Assembly: GCA_021813125.1 (NCBI GenBank)
Contig: JAKALT010000010.1
Coordinates: 1 to 36,974, forward strand
Reading direction: 5' to 3'
DNA from: a bacterium
GTDB lineage: Bacteria; Patescibacteriota; Microgenomatia; Curtissbacterales; GWA2-41-24
DNA: 36,974 bases
The position numbers and the translations under genes are program-made. A model generated the notes under the pieces. It saw only the letters and a list, made by a program, of their open reading frames with translations, was not told the origin of the DNA and searched no databases. This document shows, one piece after another, positions 7,211 to 16,561 of the stretch (position 1 is its first letter; each line of letters begins with the position of its first letter).

Positions 7211-8653
7211 ATGAGGGTGTTATCGGAATTTATTTGTCAGCAGTGCGGTTACAAATCACCTCAATTTTTGGGCAAGTGCCCGGAGTGCGGTGAGTGGAAT
7301 AGCCTCGTCGAGTCAATAGATTCAACTGAAACTCCAAACTCCAAATTCCAAGCACCAAACTTGGGAGAAGTATTAATAAAGCTTTCGGACGTTAAATCTC
7401 AAAAGTTTGCCAGAATTCCAACAGGATTTTTAGAATTTGACAGGGTTTTAGGTGGTGGAATAGTTGCCGGTTCCATAGTTCTTATTTCGGGGGATCCGGG
7501 GATTGGCAAAAGCACGCTGCTTTTGGAAACGGCGATGAAAATAGTAGAAGTATCAAACGCAGAAAACGTTTCGACAAGTCGAAATGCAAAAGGGTCAAAA
7601 GTATCAAAGGTTGATGATAGAAAAGTTAAAACATCTGATACCTTTGATACTCGCGATACTTTTAGAACTTCTGTTTTATATGTTTCCGGTGAAGAATCGG
7701 CGCAACAGGTCAAAATCAGGGCAGATAGAATCGGCAAAATCCCCAATAACTTATATATTTTGCCGGAAACTGATGTGGATGTTGTGGTCGGGGTTTCGGA
7801 AAAACTTTCGCCAAAGCTTATGATTATCGATTCCATCCAAACACTTTTTTCAACCAGGCTTTCGGGCTCGGCTGGAAGTGTAGGGCAGCTAAGGGAGTGC
7901 TCGCAAATCCTGCAAAGGCATGCAAAGCGAACCAATACGCCGGTTTTTATTGTAGGGCATGTTACAAAAGAAGGCAGTATCGCCGGACCAAAGGTGTTGG
8001 AGCACCTGGTGGACGCAGTTTTAAATTTAGAAGGCGACGAAATGCACGCGTTTAGGATTTTAAGGTCTAATAAAAACAGGTTCGGATCGACTTTTGAAGT
8101 TGGGGTTTTTGAAATGCAGGATGTAGGAATGGTAGAGGTTGCTAACCCTTCACAAATTTTTCTGGCCCAGCGAATTGCCAAAAAAGCGGGAAGTGTGGTG
8201 ACTTCGACTGTTGCGGGGGGAAGACCGATTTTGGCGGAAGTCCAGGCACTTGCGACGCCTACGATTTTTGGAATTCCTGCAAGAAGAGTGACGGGTTTGG
8301 ACTTCTCCCGAATGCAGGTTGTTATCGCTGCAGTTTCTAGGGCGGCCAAGCTTGCAATGGGTAATTTGGATATTTATTTGAATGTGGCAGGAGGTTTGAA
8401 AATTACAGAACCTGCTTGCGACTTAGCGGCTGCTCTGGCTATTGTTTCGGCAGTTGATCAGAAACCTGTTCGCGATGGGATTTGTGCTTTTGGGGAGGTA
8501 GGTTTATTGGGCGAGCTCAGGTCCGTCGGCAACGTCAAAAACCGGATTGCCGAGGCAAAACGCTTAGGATTTTCCGATTTTGTAACTAGTGAAAAGTTTA
8601 AAACTCTAGAGGAAGCAGTTTCTTATGCTTTAGGGGGAACAAATGAGGCCTAA
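7211..8653 (+). CDS. radA: DNA repair protein RadA/Sms
   Basis: N-terminal C4 zinc motif CQQCGYKSPQFLGKCPECGEW, Walker A GDPGIGKST, LYVSGEES and a Lon-like C-terminal domain. Confidence 0.95.
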   Translation: MRVLSEFICQQCGYKSPQFLGKCPECGEWNSLVESIDSTETPNSKFQAPNLGEVLIKLSDVKSQKFARIPTGFLEFDRVLGGGIVAGSIVLISGDPGIGKSTLLLETAMKIVEVSNAENVSTSRNAKGSKVSKVDDRKVKTSDTFDTRDTFRTSVLYVSGEESAQQVKIRADRIGKIPNNLYILPETDVDVVVGVSEKLSPKLMIIDSIQTLFSTRLSGSAGSVGQLRECSQILQRHAKRTNTPVFIVGHVTKEGSIAGPKVLEHLVDAVLNLEGDEMHAFRILRSNKNRFGSTFEVGVFEMQDVGMVEVANPSQIFLAQRIAKKAGSVVTSTVAGGRPILAEVQALATPTIFGIPARRVTGLDFSRMQVVIAAVSRAAKLAMGNLDIYLNVAGGLKITEPACDLAAALAIVSAVDQKPVRDGICAFGEVGLLGELRSVGNVKNRIAEAKRLGFSDFVTSEKFKTLEEAVSYALGGTNEA

Positions 8654-9539
8654 ATCGTTTTTAAGACTGGCCCTTTTTATTGTATTTGGCTTTATTGGCG
8701 CCTACGTTGCCAGATCCGGAACCCCACCGGATATATTTGCAATAACGGGCGGCTATTTTCTTTTGGCTGCAGTTTTAGCGTTTGCCACTCTTGGTTTTAT
8801 TCTTCCGGATGTGTTGGAGCTTGCAGGCAGAGCCGGAATTGCCGCTTTGGCACGGCAAATCGCAGAGCTTATTCCGGCCTCAAGATCGCAAATTTCCGTA
8901 TCCAGGTTCGCTTTTAGGAGAAAGAAGAGTGCCGACAAAGAAAAGTATGTAAATCCGCTTTTGGTTGACACATCTTCCCTTATAGACGGCCGGATTTTGG
9001 AAGTTGCCCAAAGCGGATTTTTGTTCGGAACGCTTCTGGTGATGCCGTCTGTTATAGATGAGTTGCATAAGCTTTCGGATTCCCGGGATGAGCTGAAAAG
9101 GAAGAAAGGCAGGCGGGGTCTGGATATCCTTTCCAAGCTCAAAAAGGACAGAAAAGTGAGGCTTGAGCTTTTGAGGGTGGATCCAAAAGAAAAAGACGTG
9201 GATGCAAAGCTGGTTACCTTAGCCAGAAAGCTAAAAGGCCGGATTCTAACTGTAGATTACAATTTGAATAAGGTTGCCAGTATCCGGGGAGTTTCTATTT
9301 TAAACATAAATGAGCTTGCTAACGCCCTCAAGGCGGCAGTTATGCCCAAAGACGTTTTAGAGCTTGTAGTTATGGAAAAAGGGCGAGAAAAAGGGCAGGG
9401 TGTAGGCTATTTGCCGGACGGAACTATGGTTGTTGTGGAAAAAGGTGCCGATTTGCAGGGCAAAAGCGTTCAGGTTGAAGTCCAGCGGGTTTTCCAGACG
9501 GCAGCAGGCAAGATGATATTTGCAAAGCTTATTAAGTAG
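8643..9539 (+). CDS. PIN domain protein with C-terminal TRAM domain (YacL-like)
   Basis: N-terminal membrane segments, PIN motif 'LLVDTSSLIDGRI', C-terminal 'GKGQGVGYLPDGTMVVVEKG' TRAM. Overlaps the radA stop. Confidence 0.88.
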   Translation: MRPKSFLRLALFIVFGFIGAYVARSGTPPDIFAITGGYFLLAAVLAFATLGFILPDVLELAGRAGIAALARQIAELIPASRSQISVSRFAFRRKKSADKEKYVNPLLVDTSSLIDGRILEVAQSGFLFGTLLVMPSVIDELHKLSDSRDELKRKKGRRGLDILSKLKKDRKVRLELLRVDPKEKDVDAKLVTLARKLKGRILTVDYNLNKVASIRGVSILNINELANALKAAVMPKDVLELVVMEKGREKGQGVGYLPDGTMVVVEKGADLQGKSVQVEVQRVFQTAAGKMIFAKLIK

Positions 9540-9850
9540 ATTTCAGGTTATAGATTTTAGATAGTATATTAGCTTAGTGCTGCACATGTTTTCTTGCCCA
9601 ATATCCAACATTTAACATTCGTCATTTTGCTTACGTATCTATAATTTACTGTATCTTTTAGCTTCAATTATAGCTCTTTAAAGGGCCGTTTTCCGGAAAC
9701 TTGGGTAAGACACCCATTATTAGACTTTATGAATAATAAATTTTGCGTTTGGCTTACTAGAAGTGGATAAAAGCCTTAGTGTTGTCAAAAAAAATAACTA
9801 CAGGATATGAAATTTAAGCAGGCAATTTTACTATCGGGCATTAAAGGGAC

Positions 9851-9879
9851 TTGACAATAATTATTGGTGGTGCTAAATT
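9851..9879 (+). promoter_or_regulatory. Promoter TTGACA-N17-TAAATT upstream of a candidate small RNA
   Basis: TTGACA at 9851-9856, 17-nt spacer, TAAATT at 9874-9879. Confidence 0.7.
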
Positions 9880-9885
9880 CTTTAA

Positions 9886-9960
9886 GCAGGCTGAAAGTTA
9901 CATCTATAGAAATATAGATGTTAAAAGCAGAAGCCTATTTTATAAGTAGGCTTTTGTTTT
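9886..9960 (+). ncRNA. Candidate small structured RNA (~75 nt) ending at an intrinsic terminator
   Basis: No ORF. Contains ACATCTATA-GAAA-TATAGATGT (9-bp perfect stem, GNRA loop), then AAGCCTA-TTTTATAAG-TAGGCTT followed by a U-rich tract. Confidence 0.55.
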
Positions 9961-10049
9961 ATAAAAGACCATGTTTTTCCCAAAAGGAAAGATTTGGAAT
10001 TTTGAAAACCTATTTGTTTTTTAAAAAAGAATAGATAGGGAAAATGGAA

Positions 10050-10150
10050 TAAGAAAAGAGCATCACTACCGCAGACTGAAACTCGAATAGCAATGCTCTT
10101 TTGAGGTGTAAGGGAAGCGACTTAGGGCAGCTAAGTTGCTTTCCTTTTTT
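10050..10150 (+). ncRNA. Second candidate structured RNA ending in a strong terminator (may just be a terminator)
   Basis: AAGAGCAT (10056-10063) pairs with ATGCTCTT (10093-10100). GGAAGCGACTTAG-GGCAG-CTAAGTTGCTTTCC is followed by TTTTTT (10113-10150). No clear promoter. Confidence 0.4.
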
Positions 10151-10328
10151 ACATTAGAACATCTTTACAACCTTGTCAAGTGGTAATGTTAAGTTACCGG
10201 AATTTAGCCTCAAATTGCCCCTGTTTTGCTCCCCTGAAAGGTTATTATGAGTAGAAAATTTATCCAATAAATAAACACCATGAAAAAGGATAGTTTTGGG
10301 GGTGTAAGTCGTTAAAAACCTTTCTCTC

Positions 10329-10375
10329 AAGGTCAGGTCTTAGGCAAACATTTTCCCAACAAAGGCCTGACCTTT
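10329..10375. repeat. Palindromic REP-like element
   Basis: AAGGTCAGGTCTT...AAAGGCCTGACCTTTGTTAG. Confidence 0.8.
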
Positions 10376-10437
10376 GTTAGTCATCTGTTTAATTATTCCA
10401 TTGCCAAGCCTTTATTAACATTACTAACCCATAGTAC

Positions 10438-10466
10438 TTGACAAGTTTATTTAATTAGTGTAGAAT
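10438..10466 (+). promoter_or_regulatory. Promoter TTGACA-N17-TAGAAT
   Basis: Consensus -35, exact 17-nt spacer and TAGAAT, upstream of the ORF at 10510/10519. Confidence 0.8.
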
Positions 10467-10518
10467 CCTCGACCTATAACTGGTTTCTGTCCAGTTCCAT
10501 ATAGAAAAAATGACATAT

Positions 10519-10836
10519 ATGCCCAAGAGTAAGCAAGTTTCGACGGAAGTTCGCGAGTTCGTTTACGGCTTAATGCAAGAGGCCGATTTGGATATTTTAC
10601 CGCCCAATTTAAAGCAGAAGATATACAACGACCTATTGACGCGTTTAGACGCTAAACTGACTATTGCGGCACTTTCGGCACTACCGAATAAAAAGATCGA
10701 TCTACTTAAAAGACTTCTTCTGGAAAACAAGACGCCATTTCAAGTTTCAGACTTTTTAGAAAAAAATGTAGCCAACATTGGTGAAGTTTATTCAATGGCT
10801 TTTGCAGATTTCAGAAAGGTGTATTTGGGGAAATAA
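10519..10836 (+). CDS. Small helical hypothetical protein
   Basis: ORF MPKSKQVSTEVREFV... with a promoter upstream; the next ORF follows immediately. Confidence 0.65.
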   Translation: MPKSKQVSTEVREFVYGLMQEADLDILPPNLKQKIYNDLLTRLDAKLTIAALSALPNKKIDLLKRLLLENKTPFQVSDFLEKNVANIGEVYSMAFADFRKVYLGK

Positions 10837-10837
10837 C

Positions 10838-13800
10838 ATGGCGATAGACCAAGAAAGAGTTAAAAACAATATTGTCCGGGCAGAGGTTGACGGTGACACG
10901 CTTAAGTTTGCTGCTGTTCCTCATGTTGTTACCGAGTCCGAAGAAAGCCGCAGGAAAAACAGGGATGTTTTGGCAGACAGGGCGACAATTGCCGGTGCTG
11001 CCGAACGCGGATTTATGGGTCGAATGTGGTATGGGCTAACCGAAACTTACCAGAGGTTAAGGCGAAGAGATGCTTTGCGGGAACTTCACGACAACGGGAA
11101 CGATATAAACTTAGGATCAGCTGCACTTGAGCGGGCGAAAGATCAGGTTAGGGAAATGATTACCCAGGAAAGGGACGAAATTACAGCTACCGCAATTTCC
11201 AGAAATATCAGTAATGACGTTGGCGAAGGCGACTCGACTTGGGTGCTGGACGAGGACACTGCAGGGTCCGAACGTCAGGAAGAGATTGTCGCTTGGGCAC
11301 GGTCGATAGTTTCCGAATACGCAACCGGGCAAATTGACCAGGCCAGGATGCGGGAGCTTTCGGAAAACCTTTCTTGCGAGCTTAGGGATGAGCTGCCAGA
11401 TTTGTTTACCCAAACCACAATTGGGTCGGACTTAACTTATATTGCGGAAGCTGCAAAGACTGCATATGTTGCCAACCAAGAGCGGATTAAAGCTGTGGAT
11501 TTGGATTTGCAGATTTGTTTTGGGCAGGTTGATGCCGGTATGGCAACAGCCGAGAAAAGGGATTTGGCAGACAGGTTGGTTGACTGGGCACAGGGCAGCA
11601 GAGCAAGGGCGGTTCTTGTAAATCCGTTGACTATTGGAGCATCTGCCAGTGCAATTGCAGTTGGTGCCAAAGCACCTTTTAGATCTATACCTGTGATAGG
11701 TGGTATAGCGGGAGGAGCTTTTGCGGCTGCGAGGCGCTGGTCCAAGGAAAATAAGGATAGGGATTTAAGAATAAGGGAAGAGGAAATTGGTTACGATGTT
11801 CCGGGACCCGCTCGACACACCGGTGTCGAGAGAGTTCTTTCGGGTTTGGTAGGTCAAACAGATTTTAGGGAAACTTCTTATCAGCCAAGAGCTGCACTAG
11901 AAGTGACTGAGCAGCTTGAGCAACTGGCTGGTGCTGATGCAGCCGAGAAACAGACCCAGGCATGGCGAGATAATGCCATAAATCTACTTGCCGATACTAG
12001 AGTGAGGTTAGCAGCATCAGAAGAACTTGGTGTTGGTTTAATTCGATATGGCCGAATACGTGGTGAAGACGGCCAGGTAGAAGTGACCGGTATTTCGACA
12101 ATCAACCAAGATAGGCTAGCTTTGATTTTGGCAGCGCGTGAGACACAAAGGCAGTTAGTTTCTGAGATTGGGCAAGCCGATTTTGACCAAAGATATGAAG
12201 CAACCGAAGACTGGGTTATGGACCAAGTTGCCGACCAGTACGAGGAAGCAGATTCCAGGTTTTTTAGAAGCAAGCTTTTGATGAGCGCCCGTTCCGGTGC
12301 TTTTGGATTCGGAGTTGGGGTGCTGGGCGGTTTGGGGATTCATGAGATTGGTGAAGGAATAGAGCATGTTTCCAGAAAAGTTGCAGACGTATTTCACCAG
12401 GCGCACGAACAAAGAATGGTGCCGGACCAAAAGGACGTTTCTCTGGGCCATGGCAACGTAATAAATGCTGATGGTACTAATGTTGGCCACCAGGGTTTAC
12501 AAGTTGATGTAGCTTCCGGGGTGAATGCCCATTTAGATGCGGCAAAACACACACTTTCCGTGGATGTGCCGGCAAACGGGGCGGATGCGGCTAAACATTT
12601 TGAGATTGCATACCAGCCCGGAATGACGCAAGACCAAATTCATGCGGCACTTGTTAAAGCAGGGTTAGAGGGCAAGGTTGATATTCTGCATTCAGGTATT
12701 AATGTGCCAAGCCATTTGAGTACAGATGATATCCTAAAGCAGGACTATTTGGCACAGCATCATCTAGTAGATGTTACAAACCAACCACACGGTATTGATT
12801 TCGGTCATGCCCAGTTTTTGGGTGACAGGCATGAATACAACGAGCTGACACTTTATCAGCATGATGCGACTCACTGGTCAATGGGACCGCACGGCCTGGA
12901 CGGATCGGCTCTTAAACCTTTTGTATATAAGAATGAGCCGGCATGGGCGGACCCGTCAATTGTTTCTAATGCGCCGGTTAATCCGGATTCACTGGTTGCG
13001 TTTTACCAAATTACCGATGCCCACGGCCAGCTGCACACCGTTTTGGCGCCGCAGACTGGTGGCCATTTCACCTTGCCTCAAGAGTTTGTGGATCCGGCAA
13101 CAGGAAAAGTTGATGGGGTTTCTATTATCGGCTACGGCATGGTTAAGGATGCCCATGGAAAGTTAATAGACGGGAACCAGGTTCTTACCCATCCGGAACT
13201 TATGAATGGAGCAACATTACACTCAATGGCTTCGGTAGCTGTGGAGCAAAAAGGCCATATGATTGCCGGAACTCATGTCGACATGTCAACTGTTAAAATT
13301 TCGGATTTGACAGCCCATGTGCCCGGATCTCATCCCGAAAGCTTTGATGTTCCGAATAAGTTTGTTTTTGACATTCCGCCTATTGCAACTCCATTTGCGC
13401 CAAGGTTGTTTCCTAAGATAGCAGAGGCTCCAGGGGTAACGTATGGAGAATATCCTGAATATCTCTATGGAGAGATACAGGAGCCTGATTACGGTGAACA
13501 ACTTACCGAAGAAGAGATAGCAAGGCGACAGGAGGATCAGGCCAGGGAATTATTGGGAAGAAGGTTAAGCGCCCAAGAATCTTACCTTACTACAATTAGA
13601 GATAAATATTCTTTGGATAATCAATCCAATCGATCGCAGATAATGCTGCAACGCCTAAATGGTCGGTCCAAGGGTTATCTGGATGAACTCGAGGAGGTTA
13701 ACCGAAGCTTACCTCCTATGTCTGAAAAAGCTAGGATGACTGTAGTAATTCCCGCGTTCAATGAAGAAGCAAAGATAGAAAAAACGCTAAGGAGCTGGAT

Positions 13801-15415
13801 TAATCAGCAAGGATTCAGGGGGGACGATTTTGATCCTGAACAAATCGAAGTAATAGTTCTTGTGAATAGGCCAAATTCCAATACCTCTTTTGACCGAACC
13901 AGGCAAGTTATTGAAGGCCTTAAAAGGGAGCCGTCTTTTGCAGGTTTTGCGATTCATGTTGTTGAGAAAACCTTCAATTTCCAGTCAAATTTAGAAACAG
14001 TGGCGTCTAGAGATGGCAGAGCAATTAAGGTTTTGCCTGGTGTGAGAATGGGTATGGTTTATAAGTATGCTGCCGACCTTGCCCTTCTTAGAAATGCTTC
14101 CCGAAAAGATCAGGAAAGGAAAGCGAGTCATCTTATAAGAACCGGGGGCGCTGATGTTTTTGGAAGGAACCCTTATTTTGCTTCGCGCGTCTTTTCGGTT
14201 TTTGAGGATAATCCTGCGCTTGAGCAGTATGTTTCAAGGTCAGATTACCATCCTTCCATATATCGCAAACTGCCACTTTTACACTTTGCCCAGAGGTTAA
14301 ATGAGATGATGAATCTGCAATACACGCGTAGGAAAAGCAATATAGGCCTTGGAACTTACAGGATGGCAATTTACGCCGAAGCCGGAGGGTTTGATCCAGG
14401 GAAAGATATAAGAGAAGAGATTGATTTAAGCTACCGGATCAGAAAGATAATCGAAAGAGAAGAAAAACAAGGAATAAAGGCAAGGGAAAGGCAGCTTGTT
14501 GTAAATGCCCTTGACGATCCAAGGCGAGCTATAGCAACCATTTGGGCTGGCAAGCCAATAACACAGTTATACGACAGTTGGGCAGACCAAGAAGTTAGGA
14601 GAATCGACGTTGCTGATGTCTTAAAGAAACGTGTTCCAAAGCAGGCAAGATTAACAAAGGAAAATGTTGAGAAACAAGTAGAGGCTGTTTTCAGATTTTA
14701 TTTCCGATACCTCTTGGATTCACCTTCTATGGCAAGAATTCCAAGAAAGCAAAAGGTTCTTAGGGCATATAATTTGGCGACAAGATACCTAAATCGTTCA
14801 CTAAAAGTTTTGGGGGTCGATAATTACGAAATATCACACAAAAAGGACTTAGCAATTGAATATGGCAAGAGTGACAGGCAACTGGCCGAAAATATTTCAG
14901 TTAGTGTCAAAGATATTAGTGAATTGAAGAGATTAGTAAAAAGATATCCAAAGAGAAAAAGACCAGAATGGATAGAACGAGTTGGTTTAAAGAGAGGTCA
15001 TGGTTTTGTGGAAGCTGAAAGAGGAAAGATGAAGTTTCTTCGTGCAGAAAGAATTGTACGTAGGTCTTTAGGACTGTCCGATCAGGAATTTGAGGAAGCT
15101 GCGAAAATTGCCTCAAAAAGAAGCTCTGCAGAACAAGAGAGAAGGCCGCTTTATGAGTGGGTAGTACTTTTACACAAGGCAAAGGAGCTTGGTGAAAAAT
15201 CTGAAGATTTAGATGAATTGAGCGATTTACCAGAGCTTTTAAAAGCCAGGAGGACAAGTGCCGAAATGCACCAAAAATTGACAAAACATGCGGCAGTTGC
15301 AGCAATAGCTCGAATGAGCCGCGAGCCGGTTAAAGTTGGCCGAGTTGCAAGTTTAAGGACAAAAGTTGTACAATCCGTGCCTGTTGTAAGAAAGGTGGCT
15401 CCCAGAACAAGCTAA
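10838..15415 (+). CDS. Very large protein with C-terminal family-2 (GT-A) glycosyltransferase domain
   Basis: ORF track starts at 10778, but ATG 10838 directly follows the previous stop. 'MTVVIPAFNEEAKIEKTLRSWINQQ' is a GT2 signature; two Gly/Ala-rich hydrophobic segments lie in the N-terminal part. Confidence 0.8.
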   Translation: MAIDQERVKNNIVRAEVDGDTLKFAAVPHVVTESEESRRKNRDVLADRATIAGAAERGFMGRMWYGLTETYQRLRRRDALRELHDNGNDINLGSAALERAKDQVREMITQERDEITATAISRNISNDVGEGDSTWVLDEDTAGSERQEEIVAWARSIVSEYATGQIDQARMRELSENLSCELRDELPDLFTQTTIGSDLTYIAEAAKTAYVANQERIKAVDLDLQICFGQVDAGMATAEKRDLADRLVDWAQGSRARAVLVNPLTIGASASAIAVGAKAPFRSIPVIGGIAGGAFAAARRWSKENKDRDLRIREEEIGYDVPGPARHTGVERVLSGLVGQTDFRETSYQPRAALEVTEQLEQLAGADAAEKQTQAWRDNAINLLADTRVRLAASEELGVGLIRYGRIRGEDGQVEVTGISTINQDRLALILAARETQRQLVSEIGQADFDQRYEATEDWVMDQVADQYEEADSRFFRSKLLMSARSGAFGFGVGVLGGLGIHEIGEGIEHVSRKVADVFHQAHEQRMVPDQKDVSLGHGNVINADGTNVGHQGLQVDVASGVNAHLDAAKHTLSVDVPANGADAAKHFEIAYQPGMTQDQIHAALVKAGLEGKVDILHSGINVPSHLSTDDILKQDYLAQHHLVDVTNQPHGIDFGHAQFLGDRHEYNELTLYQHDATHWSMGPHGLDGSALKPFVYKNEPAWADPSIVSNAPVNPDSLVAFYQITDAHGQLHTVLAPQTGGHFTLPQEFVDPATGKVDGVSIIGYGMVKDAHGKLIDGNQVLTHPELMNGATLHSMASVAVEQKGHMIAGTHVDMSTVKISDLTAHVPGSHPESFDVPNKFVFDIPPIATPFAPRLFPKIAEAPGVTYGEYPEYLYGEIQEPDYGEQLTEEEIARRQEDQARELLGRRLSAQESYLTTIRDKYSLDNQSNRSQIMLQRLNGRSKGYLDELEEVNRSLPPMSEKARMTVVIPAFNEEAKIEKTLRSWINQQGFRGDDFDPEQIEVIVLVNRPNSNTSFDRTRQVIEGLKREPSFAGFAIHVVEKTFNFQSNLETVASRDGRAIKVLPGVRMGMVYKYAADLALLRNASRKDQERKASHLIRTGGADVFGRNPYFASRVFSVFEDNPALEQYVSRSDYHPSIYRKLPLLHFAQRLNEMMNLQYTRRKSNIGLGTYRMAIYAEAGGFDPGKDIREEIDLSYRIRKIIEREEKQGIKARERQLVVNALDDPRRAIATIWAGKPITQLYDSWADQEVRRIDVADVLKKRVPKQARLTKENVEKQVEAVFRFYFRYLLDSPSMARIPRKQKVLRAYNLATRYLNRSLKVLGVDNYEISHKKDLAIEYGKSDRQLAENISVSVKDISELKRLVKRYPKRKRPEWIERVGLKRGHGFVEAERGKMKFLRAERIVRRSLGLSDQEFEEAAKIASKRSSAEQERRPLYEWVVLLHKAKELGEKSEDLDELSDLPELLKARRTSAEMHQKLTKHAAVAAIARMSREPVKVGRVASLRTKVVQSVPVVRKVAPRTS

Positions 15416-15436
15416 CGCTTGACAGAAGGTATTAAT

Positions 15437-16348
15437 ATGGATGTTATGAAAAATTCAAAACGAGAAACAGATATGCTCAATTTAATTAAACTCGGCTGGA
15501 AGACCGGGGCAACATTTCTTGTTGCTCTTTCGGTTTTTGGATTAGTTGTATTTTTGCTTTCGAAAAATGTTTCCGCCTGGGAGAACCAAAAGCAAACCGA
15601 CACGACCCATGAATCTTGTGATAGCGACAACGACAACGGGACTGACGAAAGCGACGATGTTTGTCCGACACCGACACCGACACCAACACCACAGCCGCAG
15701 AACCCGCCATCTTTTCCGCGATGCGGGGACCAAACCGGATTTGGTGACAAGGCACATTACAGCACCGGCTTACACCAAATCGTCGGTAACGGACTTTTAG
15801 AAGGCCAGGATGACGTTTACACACTTTCCAACGGCAACTTTTTGCAGTGTTACGTTCCACCCGCAAAAGACGTTTGTATTCAAACTAATTGGTGGAGAAC
15901 AGACCAGGTATTGGTAGGATGGTATTCGGTGAATGGTTCGCAGTGGAATTTAGGAAACTTCCATTATCTTGCCAAGAATCTTAATTACGATTGCCAACCG
16001 CAGCCAACGCCAACGCCGACACCTACGCCAGCAACCGGTGGGACAACTAACACGAACAATAACTCTAGCGAGCAGCATCAGGAACAGACACAAAACAACA
16101 ATCAAACCGTTAATGTTACGGTAAACCAGACCGTTACAAACGGACAGGTGGCAGGAACCCGCTCGGCAATTACAAAGTCTCCGGAAACCGGGTTATCTGT
16201 TCTTGCGATGACTACAATGTTTGGTATTTTGCCTTTCGGTCTGTTTTTAGCAAGATATGGAATAGGTAAGAAAAGAATTGTGCCTGAAAAAATTAGCCTT
16301 TCAGAACTGGGAAGTAGATTAGTCGGAAAAAGATTAAAGAGAGCATAA
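15437..16348 (+). CDS. Secreted/surface-anchored protein with Pro-Thr linkers and sortase-like C-terminal signal
   Basis: N-terminal hydrophobic segment, PTPTPTPTPQP and PTPTPTPTP linkers, C-terminal 'SPETG-hydrophobic-KKR'. Confidence 0.7.
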   Translation: MDVMKNSKRETDMLNLIKLGWKTGATFLVALSVFGLVVFLLSKNVSAWENQKQTDTTHESCDSDNDNGTDESDDVCPTPTPTPTPQPQNPPSFPRCGDQTGFGDKAHYSTGLHQIVGNGLLEGQDDVYTLSNGNFLQCYVPPAKDVCIQTNWWRTDQVLVGWYSVNGSQWNLGNFHYLAKNLNYDCQPQPTPTPTPTPATGGTTNTNNNSSEQHQEQTQNNNQTVNVTVNQTVTNGQVAGTRSAITKSPETGLSVLAMTTMFGILPFGLFLARYGIGKKRIVPEKISLSELGSRLVGKRLKRA

Positions 16349-16392
16349 AGATTGCCTTCCCCCGATTAATCGCGGGGTGAGGAGGCGCAAGT

Positions 16393-16460
16393 GGGCCGTA
16401 TGTAGGGCAGGCATACGGCCCCTTAAAAGGGACACATTTTACGATGGGCCCTTTTTAAGG
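16393..16460 (+). terminator. Tandem hairpins between the surface-protein gene and rho
   Basis: GGGCCGTATG/CATACGGCCC (16393-16421), then CCTTAAAAGGG/CCCTTTTTAAGG (to 16460). The two share a C at their boundary. Confidence 0.55.
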
Positions 16461-16467
16461 TTTTCAG

Positions 16468-16496
16468 TTGACAAAAGGTTATTTAGGGGATAGAAT
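16468..16496 (+). promoter_or_regulatory. Promoter of rho, TTGACA-N17-TAGAAT
   Basis: Exact -35, 17-nt spacer and TAGAAT, ~65 nt upstream of the rho ATG. Confidence 0.8.
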
Positions 16497-16561
16497 TTCC
16501 TTGGCTCCTAATGTAAGTTCCCAAAACGAGTGAGGGAAAGTTTTTCTGAAAATTAATACAC

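Noticed and set aside
7399-8349. 316-aa minus-strand ORF
   Set aside because: Lies antisense to radA, which has unambiguous domain motifs; the Ser/Thr/Pro-rich translation is typical of a shadow ORF.
9540-10440. tmRNA, RNase P RNA, SRP RNA or 6S RNA in the long gap
   Set aside because: No recognisable conserved core motifs for these RNAs were seen; only short generic hairpins.
10778-10837. Reported start of the 1,545-aa ORF
   Set aside because: The first 20 codons overlap the preceding small CDS out of frame; ATG 10838 directly follows its stop and is more plausible.
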